The translations under genes and the position numbers were made by a program. Shown here one piece after another: positions 1-12,300 of a stretch of DNA of 64,000 nucleotides (within the stretch, counting starts at the first letter, position 1; each line of letters opens with the position of its first letter). Origin of the DNA: Parelaphostrongylus tenuis (Eukaryota; Nematoda; Chromadorea; Rhabditida; Metastrongylidae); the NCBI GenBank assembly GCA_019055375.1, contig JAHQIW010007172.1, positions 248,001-312,000 on the forward strand. The letters are read 5' to 3'. The notes below the pieces were generated by a model, which saw nothing but the letters and a program-made list of their open reading frames with translations, did not search any database and was not told the DNA's origin.

Positions 1-67
1 TTATGCTGTGGAATGTTGGTAGAATCATTATTCCGATTGTTCATGGTGCCCGTGCGACTATTTCTCG
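1..67 (+). CDS. sre copy 1 exon 2 (TM2), partial
   Basis: In frame it reads LCCGMLVESLFRLFMVPVRL and ends with G before the donor GTAAGA at 68-73. It is nearly identical to copy 2 exon 2 at 31940-32022. The left edge is the window edge. Confidence 0.7.
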
Positions 68-398
68 GTAAGATCGTCTTCGCATTTCATTTGTTTTCCG
101 ACATTTCCACATTCGCTTCTCGTTATTGTCTCATTAACAACATTTTTAGAACCTTAGGTGGACGCCTTGTATTGAGCTGATGCGGGATCGAACCAGGGAT
201 CATGTTTATTATGAAACCGTTCAGTAGTTCATTAACACCGTTCAGTAGTTCAGTTGCTCGTACTGAGCATGATTTTCATCTTAGCTAATTCAACGTAACT
301 TATTTAGGAAGCATTCAAAGTACATTTGAGCTGTTAATCGCGCGAAACATTCACAACGAATCACCATCTATTCAATTATTGGGTAATATCGTCTCTTT

Positions 399-701
399 GG
401 AGCGCATGTGGCGCAGTGGTTAGAGGTGCACTGCGTCGCACACGAGGTCAATGGTTCGATTCGCGCGCTCATGGCTCACCAAACATCCATCCCTCCTGGG
501 TTGGTTAACTAGTACCAGACAGGTTTCAGAGTTGTCTGGGAGGATAAGCAGCACTGACTCGGTTCAGCGGGAGGCTACCGCGAGTCGTTGTGAAGGCTAG
601 ATGTGCATTCAATCACCTCAAACGAAGTTAGAAATTGAAGTCGAATGCATGGCGCATCCCTTACGGATTGATCACCCCGAGAGCTTTATCTTTTATCCTT
701 T
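399..701 (+). repeat. tRNA-derived SINE, family A
   Basis: The head has a polymerase III A box (TGGCGCAGTGG near 409-419) and B box (GGTTCGATTC near 452), followed by a unique body and a T-rich tail. It is flanked by a perfect 12-bp direct repeat TATCGTCTCTTT at 387-398 and 702-713, a target-site duplication typical of LINE-mobilised SINEs. Other copies lie at 4083-4410, 32222-32310, 38680-38965 and 47285-47435, all on the minus strand. It sits in intron 2 of sre copy 1. Confidence 0.75.
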
Positions 702-822
702 TATCGTCTCTTTATTGCGCCAGAACTCAACAAGATGAAGGTTGAAGACAGATGTGTGATGCTATGTGTAGCAGTGGACAATAAGCTATATCTTAAGTCG
801 TATAAGAATGCATTTTTTCCAG

Positions 823-1016
823 GTCATGATTATGACGTGAAATGGGTAAGACAAGTGGACGAACTGAGTAAACCAGGTCAATTAACGGCAATTCTGTTAG
901 TCGACACCACCGTATTTTTGGTATCCATCGAGCGTCTCGTGTCCTCAATTTATATACGACGATATGAACATATGTTCTCATCACTCGCCCATAAAATCAT
1001 TCTCACATTTGCAATC
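823..1016 (+). CDS. sre copy 1 exon 3 (TM3, start of TM4)
   Basis: The acceptor is TTTTTTCCAG (ends 822) and the donor GTATGT (1017). The 194-nt length equals copy 2 exon 3. It encodes the family's best-conserved stretch, ISIER followed by an RRYE motif after TM3, then HKIILTFAI at the start of TM4. No stop is present in frame. Confidence 0.8.
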
Positions 1017-2820
1017 GTATGTAGTTCTTATAATGTCTCACTTAAAACAAACTTTCAGAAATTTATTACTTCAGTACGACAAAGATCTCCACGTGAGATA
1101 CCCAGGTTTTGTGGTCGTTCCTATCAGAACGGTTTATTATTTACTAAAAAATTTGTGTAACCGCTGAGAATGATATACACTCTATGACGACTAACCAAGT
1201 GGAGAATTTCCGACTCCAAACAAATGAAGGGCTTGACTCACCGCTGCCGTAGGATTGAACCAGAGGCAATGTTTGAATTGCAAGATACCGCTAACTATGT
1301 TGGTACAGTAAATTTCCTATGTAACAATGCCTTCACTTTAGTCATTATGCTGTTGTATTATTGTTTTTTAATGATCTGAATATGGTCATATTTGTGTAAA
1401 GTTTGATTGAATTACGCTAAAGAAGTCATCTGCAACGGATCATTCCATGGTAGCTTTAGGTGGGTCTGGTGGTATGATATACGTTGACAATTTCTGTCAC
1501 TTTCCAGTGGTTTCTCGCCTCACTGTGACGAGAAGGTTTTTGGGTATTACGTGTGACATGCTACCGTGTGCTTCTTCTACAGTGGAGCCTTCAAACTGAA
1601 AAAATGTCCAAAGCTGCCATTCAGAGACCTAGCCGAGAACAAACCAATGGGAGAATTTATCACCGCTTTGGCGTCAAGCTACTCGCAAAGTAGCATATCT
1701 CTCTGTATGTCACAACGGTCAATGACTGTCTGTGATGGTGACGGCATAAGGCAAGCTCAACCGATACGAATCTCGAAGCTTCACTGAATCACAGTTTGCT
1801 CACTCAGAAATATCTAAGTCTCAACACACCGCACTCGGGGCGCTTCCGTCTAAGACACCGAGCGGTGAGATCCGACTATTTCTTATACGGCACAAGACGC
1901 CTTTGGCAAAACAAAATAGCCGAACACACCTTGGCGGCATGGACAGTTTTTTGTTTTGCATTTAAAGAACAGTAGCACTTTCGTTTTGCGCAAATCTCTG
2001 CGCTCTTCGTGAGGCTAATTGCTGCAGCAGATTCGCAATGATCGTCTCACAAGGACGAATGCACTTATTGCTAATCTTCTCAATGATGGCTGTCAGCCAC
2101 CACCCATTAACGGGACTGTTTCGACAAGTACAGTTTGCCAATGAACCCCGTTGAGCTAAAGCCGTATTATTTGCTATCAGCAAAGGAAGAACGTGCGGCA
2201 CCTGGAGGTTGAAGATTATGATTCAAACCCAGACTTCAGCTTAATTGGATTTGATGCCAATTTATGCTCTCTATGTCAGTTCCGTGGAATACTGATGCCT
2301 GGCAACCACCGCTTAATTTGAAACATCGTTGAAGAAAAACATGGCAAAAGTTCGATGGGTATTGGAACCCACCTTCTTCTGGAAAGATGTAGAGGTGGTT
2401 CAAAATCAATGCACATACCTAAAGTTCTAAAGTTTTGACGTTCGGTCGCGTTTTAGCAGTATTAAAGGTAAAGCTATCAAGCTTCACTTTCACATGCATG
2501 TCGAAACGCACATAGCGTTATAAATTTACACCTATCCTTTTTAATGGCTTTTATTAGAACCATCACCTTGTACTTCTACACGTTCAACAAGTTTGGAAAA
2601 TAGCATGTTCAGAGGATCTAGGGGAAAAAAGCGACATGGGGAGCATTTGTGGATAAAAGGTTTCATTTGGCTCACCGTCATGTCGAACCGTTACGTTCGT
2701 TTGTAAATGAAGAATTTTTTAGACCATTACGCTTATCGTGTCCATCAAGAAACTATAAGCAATATTAATTCGCTAATTAGTAACTAGCAGTCATGGGTTG
2801 GCGTGATTCTCTTGATTTAG
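1017..2820 (+). other. Intron 3 of sre copy 1
   Basis: No gene seen. Segments 1165-1330 and 1380-1700 are collinear with 33185-33330 and 33410-33720 in intron 3 of copy 2, so the intron was duplicated with the exons. A minus-strand tRNA-like box B relic lies near 1245-1265 with a counterpart near 33295. Nothing recognisable between about 1800 and 2800. Confidence 0.5.
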
Positions 2821-2949
2821 CTTGGTTTCGTCTGTGGTGTTTCAACTTATTTATATTTTTTGCGTGGTGATGTTTATCGTGAAAGTCCAGAAACCACGCT
2901 TATAAATGTCGGTTATGTGGTAACAGCTACAAATTTGATCGGCATGGTG
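2821..2949 (+). CDS. sre copy 1 exon 4 (TM4 end, TM5)
   Basis: 129 nt (43 codons), acceptor GATTTAG, donor GTGAGT at 2950. It encodes LGFVCGVSTYLYFLRGDVYR and then TTLINVGYVVTATNLIGMV. The same exon is 129 nt in copies 2 (41024-41152) and 3 (54413-54541). Confidence 0.8.
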
Positions 2950-4082
2950 GTGAGTTCCGTTTTCTAGCTTTTCTATTTTCTATCACTCCTTTTATTCCTC
3001 TCACCTGTCATTCAGTTCACTGTTTTTTCTCTAATTTTCAAACCTTCTTTGAATGCCTTCTATTCTTACATTACTATTTGATTTTCATCAGAAAAGTGTA
3101 AAATTGAAGTATGTGATATATGGCAAAAGTATTTAAATTTCTGTGTGTGCAATTTTCCCTTGAACATGAATGCTTTAATGAACGTTTGTAAAACGTTAGT
3201 ACCTTTGTGTGGTTCGATAGAGGTTGTTCAAAAAACCTCGTTTGCTAAATGTTACTAATAGGTCGCTCTACGTGCTTGGAAACTAGAGCAATAAGCACCA
3301 AATTTATTATTCAGAAGTAATTATAACTGCACGATTTTGGTATCGTCCAAATGCGCATTTTCTTGACTCATTATGCTATACATCTTACCCATAGTTGTTT
3401 TTTGACAGAGAGCCATCGTGAGAACAAATTCGCTTGATACTCATGTACAAATGGTGCGTAGAGAAAAATACTAGTGGAGAGGAGCATAAAACTAATGGAC
3501 TTTCGGACATGATACGGTTGCATAAAGGACGGATGAGAAGTGGTTCACGATGTTCAAAGTCGAAGAGAACAGTCTCTAGGATCACTCATGCTCGGGTTGT
3601 CCGCAAGAAGCTTCATTAATTTTGCGCTCCGCTTCACTAGTTCTTTCCCTACATGTCATTCGTGAGTGAGTATCAAAAGAATTCGTTTTCAAGACAGCTC
3701 CGTCTTAAAGCAGGCAGACGCAGAATGTGCGCTAAAGCTGTTTGCAAGAAAAAGTGCAATCAAACGTTACCAAAATCAAGCATCTTTAACCACTTCTGGT
3801 TAATAAGTTAAGAGACAAATGTTCTGCTGTCAAAACCTATGTAATGACCGGTTTTTTTCATTGTAACGGTGAAAATAAAAATATTCGCTGGAGAAGTTTT
3901 CATAGGATTGTAAGTAATAATTCGAAAGCTAAATGTCTGGCCAGAGCCCCACATGGCCGGTTTTTCAATTACACTTTTATAACGCTGTAGATAACGTCAA
4001 CATACATCAAGAATATATATCAAGAATTGATAACATCAAGAATAAAAATTATGCTCACATCCACCATTCTCCTTCATTTTTG

Positions 4083-4410
4083 TCACGCGCATAATTCGCT
4101 GGAAGCAGGAAAAGCATAAAGTATAAAGGATAGAAACTCTTGGCGTTGATTAATCTCTGAGACATGCGCCATGCATTCGCCTTCAATTTTTACCTTGATT
4201 TGAGGTGTTTGAATGCATATCTGGCCTTTACAATGACTAGCGGTAACCTCCCGCTGTACAGAGTCAGTGCTGCTTATCCTCCCAGACAAGTCTGGTAATA
4301 ATATACCACCACCAGAGTGACGGATGGCTTGGTGAGCCATAAGCGTGAGATAGAACCATTGATCACGTATGCGACGCAGAGCACCTCTAACCACTGCGCC
4401 ACATGAGCTC
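4083..4410 (-). repeat. SINE family A copy
   Basis: Reverse-complement copy of the 399-701 element. The tRNA-like head (A box near 4393-4403, B box near 4350-4360) is on the right and the tail on the left. An imperfect 35-bp direct repeat containing TCACGCGCATAATTCGCTGG flanks it (about 4081 and 4446). Confidence 0.7.
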
Positions 4411-5224
4411 TATTATCTTTTATTCACCTTTCACCTAAATTTTTATCACGCGCATAATTCGCTGGATGCACGAAAAGCATATAGAACTGCAGAGGAACTT
4501 TCGTAGTATCTAGCTTAATTGTTTTGTCTGAAGTTACCTTCAAAGCGAGAAAAAATCGCCAACTGAATAACAATACGTTAAAAGCGATCGATCGCCCCGC
4601 CTCTTCCCGTCCACACCCTCACCCCCCCCCCTCCATGACCATCCGTGAATTGGCCAGTAAAAAAGCCGCCGAAAATGTGGAACTCGATTTTCGTTTCCCT
4701 GTGAACGGTATTTCCTGAAAATAAGCACAGTATTGGAGTCATTGAAAACTATTCTTTCGCTCAATTATTATAGTCTCAAGAAAGACCTCTGCTTGGTAAA
4801 GTGTAAAGCCACAAACATTTTCTTTTTTTTGCAGCACTATCAAAGGAGTTGAAGTAAACACGTTTGCGAGTGCTCCGAAACTTGTGATATTGAATAAGTG
4901 CTAGCACTCTAAGGAAGGAGTTTTGTCTAACGAAATATAAGCGAGATAAGAAGAAAAACACAGGGTCGTGTGAAGCATGATGTTATTTTGGATTATACAA
5001 CGTTATAAAAGGTTGTTTTGAAAACCGACCACGAAGGGGTCTAGCCAGAATTGCAAGCTTTCAACGGATTACTAACGCTCCTATAAACATTTCCTCTTCA
5101 GCAAATGAGATCGCTTTTTCATTTGCTCCCTTACAATAGGAAAACTGAGTGACCTGATGAATTTTTCAGCAGCGTAATTTCAAAGAATTCAGAAACTCAT
5201 TTGTTTTCTTACTATATTCCTAAA

Positions 5225-5325
5225 AGAATTGAATGGTGAGCAAAAACACGACCTCAGGCGGGAATCGAACCCACGTTTCATCCTGTCCGGGGACGCGTGC
5301 TCTACCACTGCACCACTGAGGCACA
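5225..5325 (-). repeat. tRNA-like SINE, family B
   Basis: On the minus strand it begins GCCTCAGTGGTGCAGTGG and contains GGGTTCGATTCCCGCC. It folds as a tRNA cloverleaf with a 7-bp acceptor (one G-U pair) and a good T arm. The anticodon loop lacks U33, so it is not a working tRNA. A near-identical copy lies at 21567-21640 on the plus strand, sharing downstream sequence (TTTTTG(C/T)TCACCA). Confidence 0.6.
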
Positions 5326-6053
5326 TTTGCCCGTGCCACTCATTCTTCAACATCTCAATGGTAGCTATCAGCCACCAACCTTCGACAGGTTTGGTCGGGT
5401 ATGCGATTTCGCTTTATAAACCCAGTTGAGCTGACAGCTATTCTAATTACTCTATTCTATTCTATTCGCTTAAAATATAGTAAAAAAGCATCATAACAGT
5501 GCGAACTGCATTAAAAATGCTATCAATTTCATTTGTTTTCCACAAAGGCCTTCCCGCGCATATTTTTCGCACAACAGAACCGTTTCCGCAGACTAGAAGC
5601 GTTGGATAGCGATAATGTAGGAATTTTAACAATGTACTCGGCTCATAGAGAAGCCTTTTCACAGCGCTGTGGCAAGGGAAATAAAATTTTGTTTCACATG
5701 CGTCGCTCGTTGTTGTGCAAATTTTCGTTTTGTACCTGACAACCATGCCCGTTTCGCAGGAATTTCAAGGTTTTCTTGTATAGAATATATAGAAAAAGCG
5801 TTGTTCCACTACTTTTTAGGCTTAAGTCCTCAAATGGCATTTTCTTGCCAAAAAAGCATGTGATATGTCTAAGCCTAAACAGCTTTAGCCTATCTATGTA
5901 CGAAAAACATGTGAACATGTGGAGAAAACCTTGCATTATCACAGTCATCGCTTTTATCTCGAGTTTTTCTCAAAGAGGAGAACCATCCCATATTTGACAG
6001 CAAAATTCGTGCCCTATGAATTTGAAATTTTACTTTTTTTAACACGTTGGCAA

Positions 6054-6081
6054 CGACGAGGGCCGATTTCGGCCCTTGTCG
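6054..6081. repeat. GC-rich hairpin inside AT-rich repeat
   Basis: Two 13-nt arms (CGACGAGGGCCGA and TCGGCCCTTGTCG) pair with one G-T and leave a 2-nt centre. A GC-rich run follows to about 6130. It may be the centre of a larger decayed fold-back element spanning roughly 5.5-6.6 kb. Confidence 0.4.
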
Positions 6082-7109
6082 CACACCGCATGTGCGGCGG
6101 GGAGGCGCGGTGGTGTGACGGGGCGGAGACTGTACTATCAGCTTTGCCATGGAAATATGGTAGTTTGTTTGATAATCTGAGGTGCTGATGGATAGTATCG
6201 TGATGAAATGATGAAGTATGGCAGGGAATACTTAGCCAAAAGTTTTATATTTCAAGGATCTGCCCATGTATCGAAAAATCATCCAAGTTTTTCAACAGGT
6301 AAAGCAATTATTGTGAAAAGGAACTTATTTCCAGCTGTCATATAACTTCAATTCTGTCTTTCTTACCCATGCTTTTCTATCTCTTATTATTCCTGCATTG
6401 TCAAAAAACTTTTATAGCCCGTTCTACAACGAAAAAAGACACGTTTTACAGTCAGTTCGTTTTTTATCAACTTCACAAGGTATTTCCTGACATTACAAAG
6501 TGAAATTTCGAATTCAAAATGACTATCAATGCAGAATAATAATCGTGATGCAAAATAAAAAAATATTGTAGAAAAGGCTCCTTTTAAGGGTTTATAGTAA
6601 AGCGAATGCTCATGCATCATAAAAATCTTCTATGTTTCAACGAAAAAACCGCTTGCTACAAGGAAAAACATTTTTTTCCTGATTCTATGTAACATTTTTC
6701 CTGATTTATTGATGTTTTTATTAGTCATTCGATAACCTAAATAGCGCCGCTTTGACAGTAAGCCTGGTTCCTGAAAGAACCTCATTACTACGTTATACTG
6801 AAGGAGGAGAGTGATGTTTCACACTCACGATGGTTGTTTCAACTTCACAATGTAATTTTTTACTATTTCCTAGCAATAAACATTGATTCTATGCAAAGAT
6901 GCGAATTAACTCAATCTGCAGGATTTTTGTAGCTTCAATTTTTGATCGGAACATAGGAGTGAATCATTTGAACATTTTTACCTAGATCAACAAGAAAAGG
7001 TAAAAATGCAGTGAAGTAATACTGCGTTCTAGAGATGGTGAGAGTCCTATCGTAACAAATGTGACAATCGACTGGCTAGCTTCCAGGCCATGATGATTAA
7101 ATTTTGCAG

Positions 7110-7344
7110 CTTTTACGAATCACCCATCGCCGGTCACAACAGCATCTGAGCAGCGACGACCGTGCACTTTCGGAAAGCTATCAATGTCACGAGAATCTGA
7201 GCGTTGTACGAATCATATTACCCGTATATGTGTTGCTATTCACGACCAGGCTTTGTCAATTCGCAGTCCGTTTCTACTTCTGTTTACGTCGGCTTTCGGT
7301 ACGGTGCCTTCATGTTTCGCATTTTTGCGCACATCTACAACGTG
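7110..7344 (+). CDS. sre copy 1 exon 5 (loop 3 and TM6), frameshifted
   Basis: Acceptor TTTTGCAG (7109), donor GTGAGT (7345). It encodes LLRITHRRSQQHL, then the family motif SYQCHENLSVVR and TM6 (PVYVLLFTTRLCQF). Length is 235 nt against 234 nt in copy 2. One extra base near 7275-7295 shifts the end out of frame, although the shifted frame still reads YGAFMFRIFAHIYNV as in copy 2. Confidence 0.75.
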
Positions 7345-7963
7345 GTGAGTAATTGCTACTAATCAGTGATTTTTTTTCGTTTATTCTCTTCAGTTATTTT
7401 GTTTCACACATGCGTTATTGTAATTCACAATGCAAATTCTAACACTTCTTGAACTTGATTCGCTTGGCCGCATTCATCCTTTACAAAAGCTGTTTGAACA
7501 TTTTATGTGATATTTCGACTGCACCCTTGACGGATGCGTCTTCCTTACGACTGCCTGAAAATGTGGGACAAGACTGATAACTCTTGGAATCTTGGAAGTA
7601 GTCAAGCTAGCATTCGCTTAAGCTTTCGCTGACAGATGCAAGAAAATGTTGGGGAATTGATCAAACGAAGCCATCTTATCATTTGCTTCCTGATTATATC
7701 GTATCACTAACCACTGCGTTACCTCGCCCCACATAATTCTTCGAATCAGTGACAAGTGCATAACATTGAGCAGCTCCTGTAACAGCAGCTGTACCCCTTC
7801 TCATTTAAAAGCACAGTGGCAATAAAAGCTTCTTCTTGTGTTTGGTGAAAAAAATACTCATATCTGGCGGAGACAATACATACGCATTTGTTGTAACTTT
7901 TTTATGCAGTTCAAATACGCAATAATTACTACCATTCCATGTAAACTACATTGTTCTTTTCAG
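7345..7963 (+). other. Intron 5 of sre copy 1
   Basis: No gene seen. A minus-strand tRNA-like A-box fragment (GGTAACGCAGTGGTTAG) lies at about 7700-7735. It appears to be the head of a truncated SINE. Confidence 0.4.
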
Positions 7964-8130
7964 TCGGTGGACGTGGGTGTTTTCCTCACCCCAGTACTGC
8001 TTATCCTTCTGCAACCAAGGCTGAAAGTTATATTCTTCAAGCATTCTTTGAGGAAGTCAAGTGCAATCATTATGAAGCTGGGCAAACTGCGGCCATGTAT
8101 TTTGAAGAACTCAGAAAAATGTGGGCGTGA
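7964..8130 (+). CDS. sre copy 1 exon 6 (TM7, C-terminus), frameshifted
   Basis: Acceptor TTCTTTTCAG (7963). TM7 reads VGVFLTPVLLILLQPRLK. One base is missing near 8045-8068 relative to copy 2. Past that point the correct frame reads HYEAGQTAAMYFEELRKMWA and stops at 8128-8130, the typical Sre tail (aromatic-F-x-x-L-x-x-x-W). Confidence 0.75.
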
Positions 8131-9340
8131 TCCCGCTCTTCCAATGTGTTGATGCAGTTGGTTTATTAAATCTTTTGACACTAATAGCTTGTTGTAAAAA
8201 AATCAGTCGTTTCCAAATACTTACTTTTATTCTACATTAATGTGTGTAATCAGGGTATTAGTGTAGTTTGAAGAGTGGCTCTTCTCTCTCCTCGTTAATG
8301 CCAATCAATAATGATCTCTTTTGAAGCTAATAACACGAGAGGATGTTAAAATTATTTTGTAGATGATGCGAGTGAAATTTAGGGTTTTTTCTTTTCTTGT
8401 TTGAGTAATGGAGGTGCTTGGCTAATTGGATTGTAGGCAACCTGATCTTTGCAGGCTCTGAAGAAGGCGAAACCACCGAAACGCCATCTCTCAGAATAAC
8501 TTGTGTTATAAACATCATTTTTAACCTAAGAAAATATGGAGTTATTGTTAACTGATTTCTTTCGGCTAACGTTTCGGCGTCTTTACACTGCCTAGCGTGC
8601 TCCACCGGAAAAGATTCGACTCGAAAGACAGCGAAGAACTCCAACGGAAAAGTACGACTGTAGCCAACCGCTCAATGAACGGATCTGGAAAAGGCGAAAA
8701 CGTTAAAGTGATGACCCTCAAGTTATTGGAATCTTCTGGTATTAGCTTATTGATAAAAAGAATTGACTATTATTTGCATTGATAGGCCGTCAGAGAAGCG
8801 CTTATAAAACCTGTCACTGTGATTGAACAATTCACACCTCCGTTTTTTATTTTTTACTTCAGCAACGCCGAGCATCCATGCAATGCACTTTAGGGTATTC
8901 GACTAGATTTCACGATAACATCGATGTTGTGCTTTGATATCTCAGTAATGAACGGCTGTGGATACTTATTCCAGCTATTGCTGGCCTGAATAAGGCGAAG
9001 GCGTCGAAAGATCTTGTTCACAATGATTCCTGATTAATATAAGTTTTCACCTGCCATCAGGCGAACGACTACCACTGCATTATCGAGTGATCTTATCGCT
9101 AAATTTTCGTTCTAAGATGTTCGGCGTCGGACACTATGATATGCAAGGGTGCGGTTTAACCGAAACACACGTGCTATAGACGAGGTGTGCGAGAATACAC
9201 TGAAGCGACACCTCGCACTAAGCGTCACATTAGACCTTATGAAAGGCTTAAAACGTGTCATCAGATTGCAATGAAAGATTTTCCCAAGACCTCTCCATTA
9301 ACTTGCCACTATAACCTAGCATTGATATTTGGCCAAAAAT
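8131..9340 (+). other. 3' flank of sre copy 1
   Basis: No gene recognised. The segment 8160-8800 is collinear with 44205-44760 after copy 2, including a block near 8540-8600 (GGCTAACGTTTCGGCG) matched near 44510. The duplication unit therefore extends past the stop codon. The rest to 9340 holds nothing I recognise. Confidence 0.45.
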
Positions 9341-12300
9341 AGGTGATATTTGCCAAAATGAAAGACTTTCTCAAAAAATCTGAACCACCTCGAGTTGCAC
9401 ATAGACACCCAATTTTGTCATAAGACTAGCTCATTCAATACTAGGCATCCCTGCGTTTCTGTACAGACTCTCCATTTATGTGTACTCAATAGAATCGCCT
9501 ACATCCTGGTCTTTCATAAAGTTTCATTTCTTTCGCGTGCTTCACAAGCTATTGGTTTATCATTATGCGATCAGTGGCTAATCTTTCGAAATATGAACGA
9601 GCGATATAGATGAGCCAAATGTGGGTATCTGAAAGAAATGAATGCGGTCGATTCTGTTATTTCCACCCATCTTGTCCTTTGGCAATCGCGCCTTTTCTGG
9701 TGTCTTCCAGAGTTTCAGTAGCCATCCGATATCTCAAAATATAAAATTTTTAGTTGATACACTTTTTCGGATTCTTTTTAGAATCCTGCCGCATTTGGGC
9801 TTAAGCTTAAGCCTAACTGATGTTGATTTTTGATTTATACGTTCAGAGAGTAAGAATGAAGACATTTGACAACAGCATTATCTGATTTTTGTAGCAAAAA
9901 CATGATGCTTAGAAGTGCGGCAGGATTCTAGAAAAGGATGTTCAAGAATGCGGGCGCCACTTGAGGCCTTCGGTAAAAATGTATTTTTTGCTTTTGCAAA
10001 CGTTTCTGTAGTTTATCGATAGCTTAGCTCGAATCAAGTGAATTTCATTGGCATGTTTAATTTCTCAAATAGCTTATTTTTGGCGCTGCACCAGTCAAAT
10101 AAGATTTTGTCTCTCATTCGAAGATTTCTCACTGAATAAAATTTCGTTGAAATGAACTTTCAATCGTTAGATAAAGAAGATTTTTGCAGCCATGATAGTT
10201 TATTTGGCTTTCGGAAAAGACTTCCTTGAGCTTTGTAACGACCGAAAGAATATTGGGTTTCACACTCAGTGAGCACTTCTAGTTGGCTAAGGTGCGATTT
10301 GCAGAGCTCTAAGATGTTCTTTCTGGAGAGCAAGCATTTTTTCTTATTGGAAATATTTTGCTATCTATCTAATGGTTAAAGTTTTTTTTATGAAAAAAAT
10401 TTTATCAGGCGAGAAATCTGCAAATGTGGAACAAAATCACATTTTGACTGGTGCAGCGTTAAAAACAAGCAAATGAGAAATAAAGTATGCCTCTAAAATA
10501 CACTCGATTTCAGCTATCAGGTAATTATAAATTCGTCAGATAACAGCAAAGAATACGCTTTTACCGTAGGCCTCAAGTGGCACAGCGATATTAGAACAGT
10601 ATTAAAAAATGCGACAGAATTCTAGAAAAGATCCACTTTTTTTCCTGAGAAAGCCTTTCTATTGCGCTCTGACAGGAAAAATAAAATCATGCTCAATACT
10701 TGGGCATTTTTCCACTGTACAAAACTTTTTGCTCTAAAATTTCAGTAATCCTTATCTCGCGGATTCAAATGGTGTTCTTTGACAGGATTTTCCTTGTGCT
10801 GTGGCAGTCACATGAAATTTGGGTTCGCATTCGGAGCACATTATGTGGCTTGCGACTTTTGTTATTGAATTTTGGGCTTTTCTCTCCGCTTTGAAAAACT
10901 TAAAAAACATATGACTCTGAGACTGCAATTTTTCTCTACAAGTCGTATTGTAATCGTATATCCGCTTAGGCTGCTTATTCTGAAGGGTTGCTTTGGCATT
11001 ACGGATTAAAATGAAAGCTTAAGTCTACAGAACGATAGAACAAGCTGCTGCATACTTAGCTTAAGAACCTTTTAAATTTTACTATCAAGTAAGCGTTATG
11101 TGCGGAGTGGCGTGGTGTCAGTTTTGCGAAATCCTATCCACAAACCGGAGCAAAGAATGCGCAAAAGTGCGAAATGCGTTTTTTGGCTACTATAGCGCAA
11201 GAGGTATTATTTTTAGAAAACCAGGTGTACCATTAAATTGTTTAAAATTTGAGCTATCCGATGAGCACTGAATTCTAGATGGAAGCTTTGATCAGCAAAA
11301 AGTGCTCGAGTGTAAACATAATTTATTTTTACTGTTACATCTCAATAGAACGGCATTTTTAGGAAAGAAGTGCACCGCTGATTTTCAGTTTCAAACTACC
11401 GAATGAATATCGAAACTCTAGTAAAGCAAGGAGGGTGTGTATGCCAAGGGGCTGGAAAACGAGTAGAGATAACAAAATTTTACCAATGAATGCATTGATT
11501 TATTGACTTTTCATGATCTTCTATTTAGTAATCTATAAATGCAAGGATGATTTTATGCAATCATTTCATTTTTTTTCAAAGCACGCGTTCTTCAAATATC
11601 AGAAAATTACCAAAAGGAAATTGCATCAATTAGTAAGATTTCTTTCAGCTTAATTTAGTAAAGATTGTTTTCACGTATGAATTATAGTAGCTGGCATTGT
11701 GAAATGTTTGCTCAAATACGCTATCAGAACCGAATAACCGCTAACTCGATTATTAGGCTTGGCTTTCTAAGATTTTACTACGCAGTACATTTCTTGGTAC
11801 TTTTCCGTTAACTGCTCTTCGCTTCGACTCTTCGAAAAAAAGTTTTTTTTGCGCTTGTTGTTGATGTTTAGGTATACATTTGGGACAATTGGGTAGCTCT
11901 ATCATAGGTTAGTGGTCTAGCGATTTTAGGAGTGAATTCGTATGTTATGCGCTGAATGTTGCCTATTTGATGGGTTGCATTGATTTAGTCTGCGACTCTT
12001 GTTGACGTGATCACAGACACTTTTACATGCAGAACTTACAAGGTTGATAAAACAATAATAAGTATATGATAACGATAGCGATAGTGGAGATATAACAGCG
12101 ATAACGACTAGCATGAGCATGAGTATATGATAGTCCTTTACATGGGTATCTAAGTTACCTCGAGGCAACGTATGCAGCCGAAAGTGATCCTTGACGTATG
12201 TATAAATGCGATGAATTACAATAACGTAATGAAATGGAAGAGAGGATGAAAGAGCAACAAACCATAACGGCAAAACAAAACAAACGGCATTAGTTGCTAA

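Larger units (their letters stand above)
2950..7109 (+). other. Intron 4 of sre copy 1, repeat-filled
   Basis: No gene is supported in this 4.2-kb intron. It holds SINE-A (4083-4410), SINE-B (5225-5325), decayed arms of AT-rich fold-back repeats (about 3650-3990, 4780-5150, 5480-6660) and a GC-rich hairpin at 6054-6081 in an otherwise AT-rich stretch. ORFs here are overlapping antiparallel openings in palindromic repeats. Confidence 0.45.
1..8130 (+). pseudogene. sre-like chemoreceptor, copy 1 (5'-truncated by window, two frameshifts)
   Basis: Seven-transmembrane serpentine chemoreceptor of the Sra superfamily, best fit class epsilon (Sre), which acts in sensory neuron membranes of nematodes. 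Five exons are visible: 1-67 (TM2), 823-1016 (TM3, motif SIERLVSSIYIRRYE), 2821-2949 (TM4/TM5), 7110-7344 (third intracellular loop, TM6) and 7964-8130 (TM7, tail ending near YFEELRKMW). The TM1 exon lies left of the window. Splice sites are good (GTAAGA, GTATGT, GTGAGT donors). Against copy 2, exon 5 has one extra base near 7275-7295 and exon 6 lacks one base near 8045-8068, so the C-terminal half is out of frame twice. This is either a pseudogene or two assembly indels. Family assignment rests on motif recall; srb or srab are alternatives. Confidence 0.75.

Noticed and set aside
735..1160. 141-codon ORF taken as a complete gene
   Set aside because: Its core is sre exon 3 (823-1016). The ends are intron read-through; splice sites and copy 2 alignment define the exon.
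9120..9200. CCGAAACACACGTG resembling an HHR 3' core
   Set aside because: No CTGANGAG upstream and no stem I partner.
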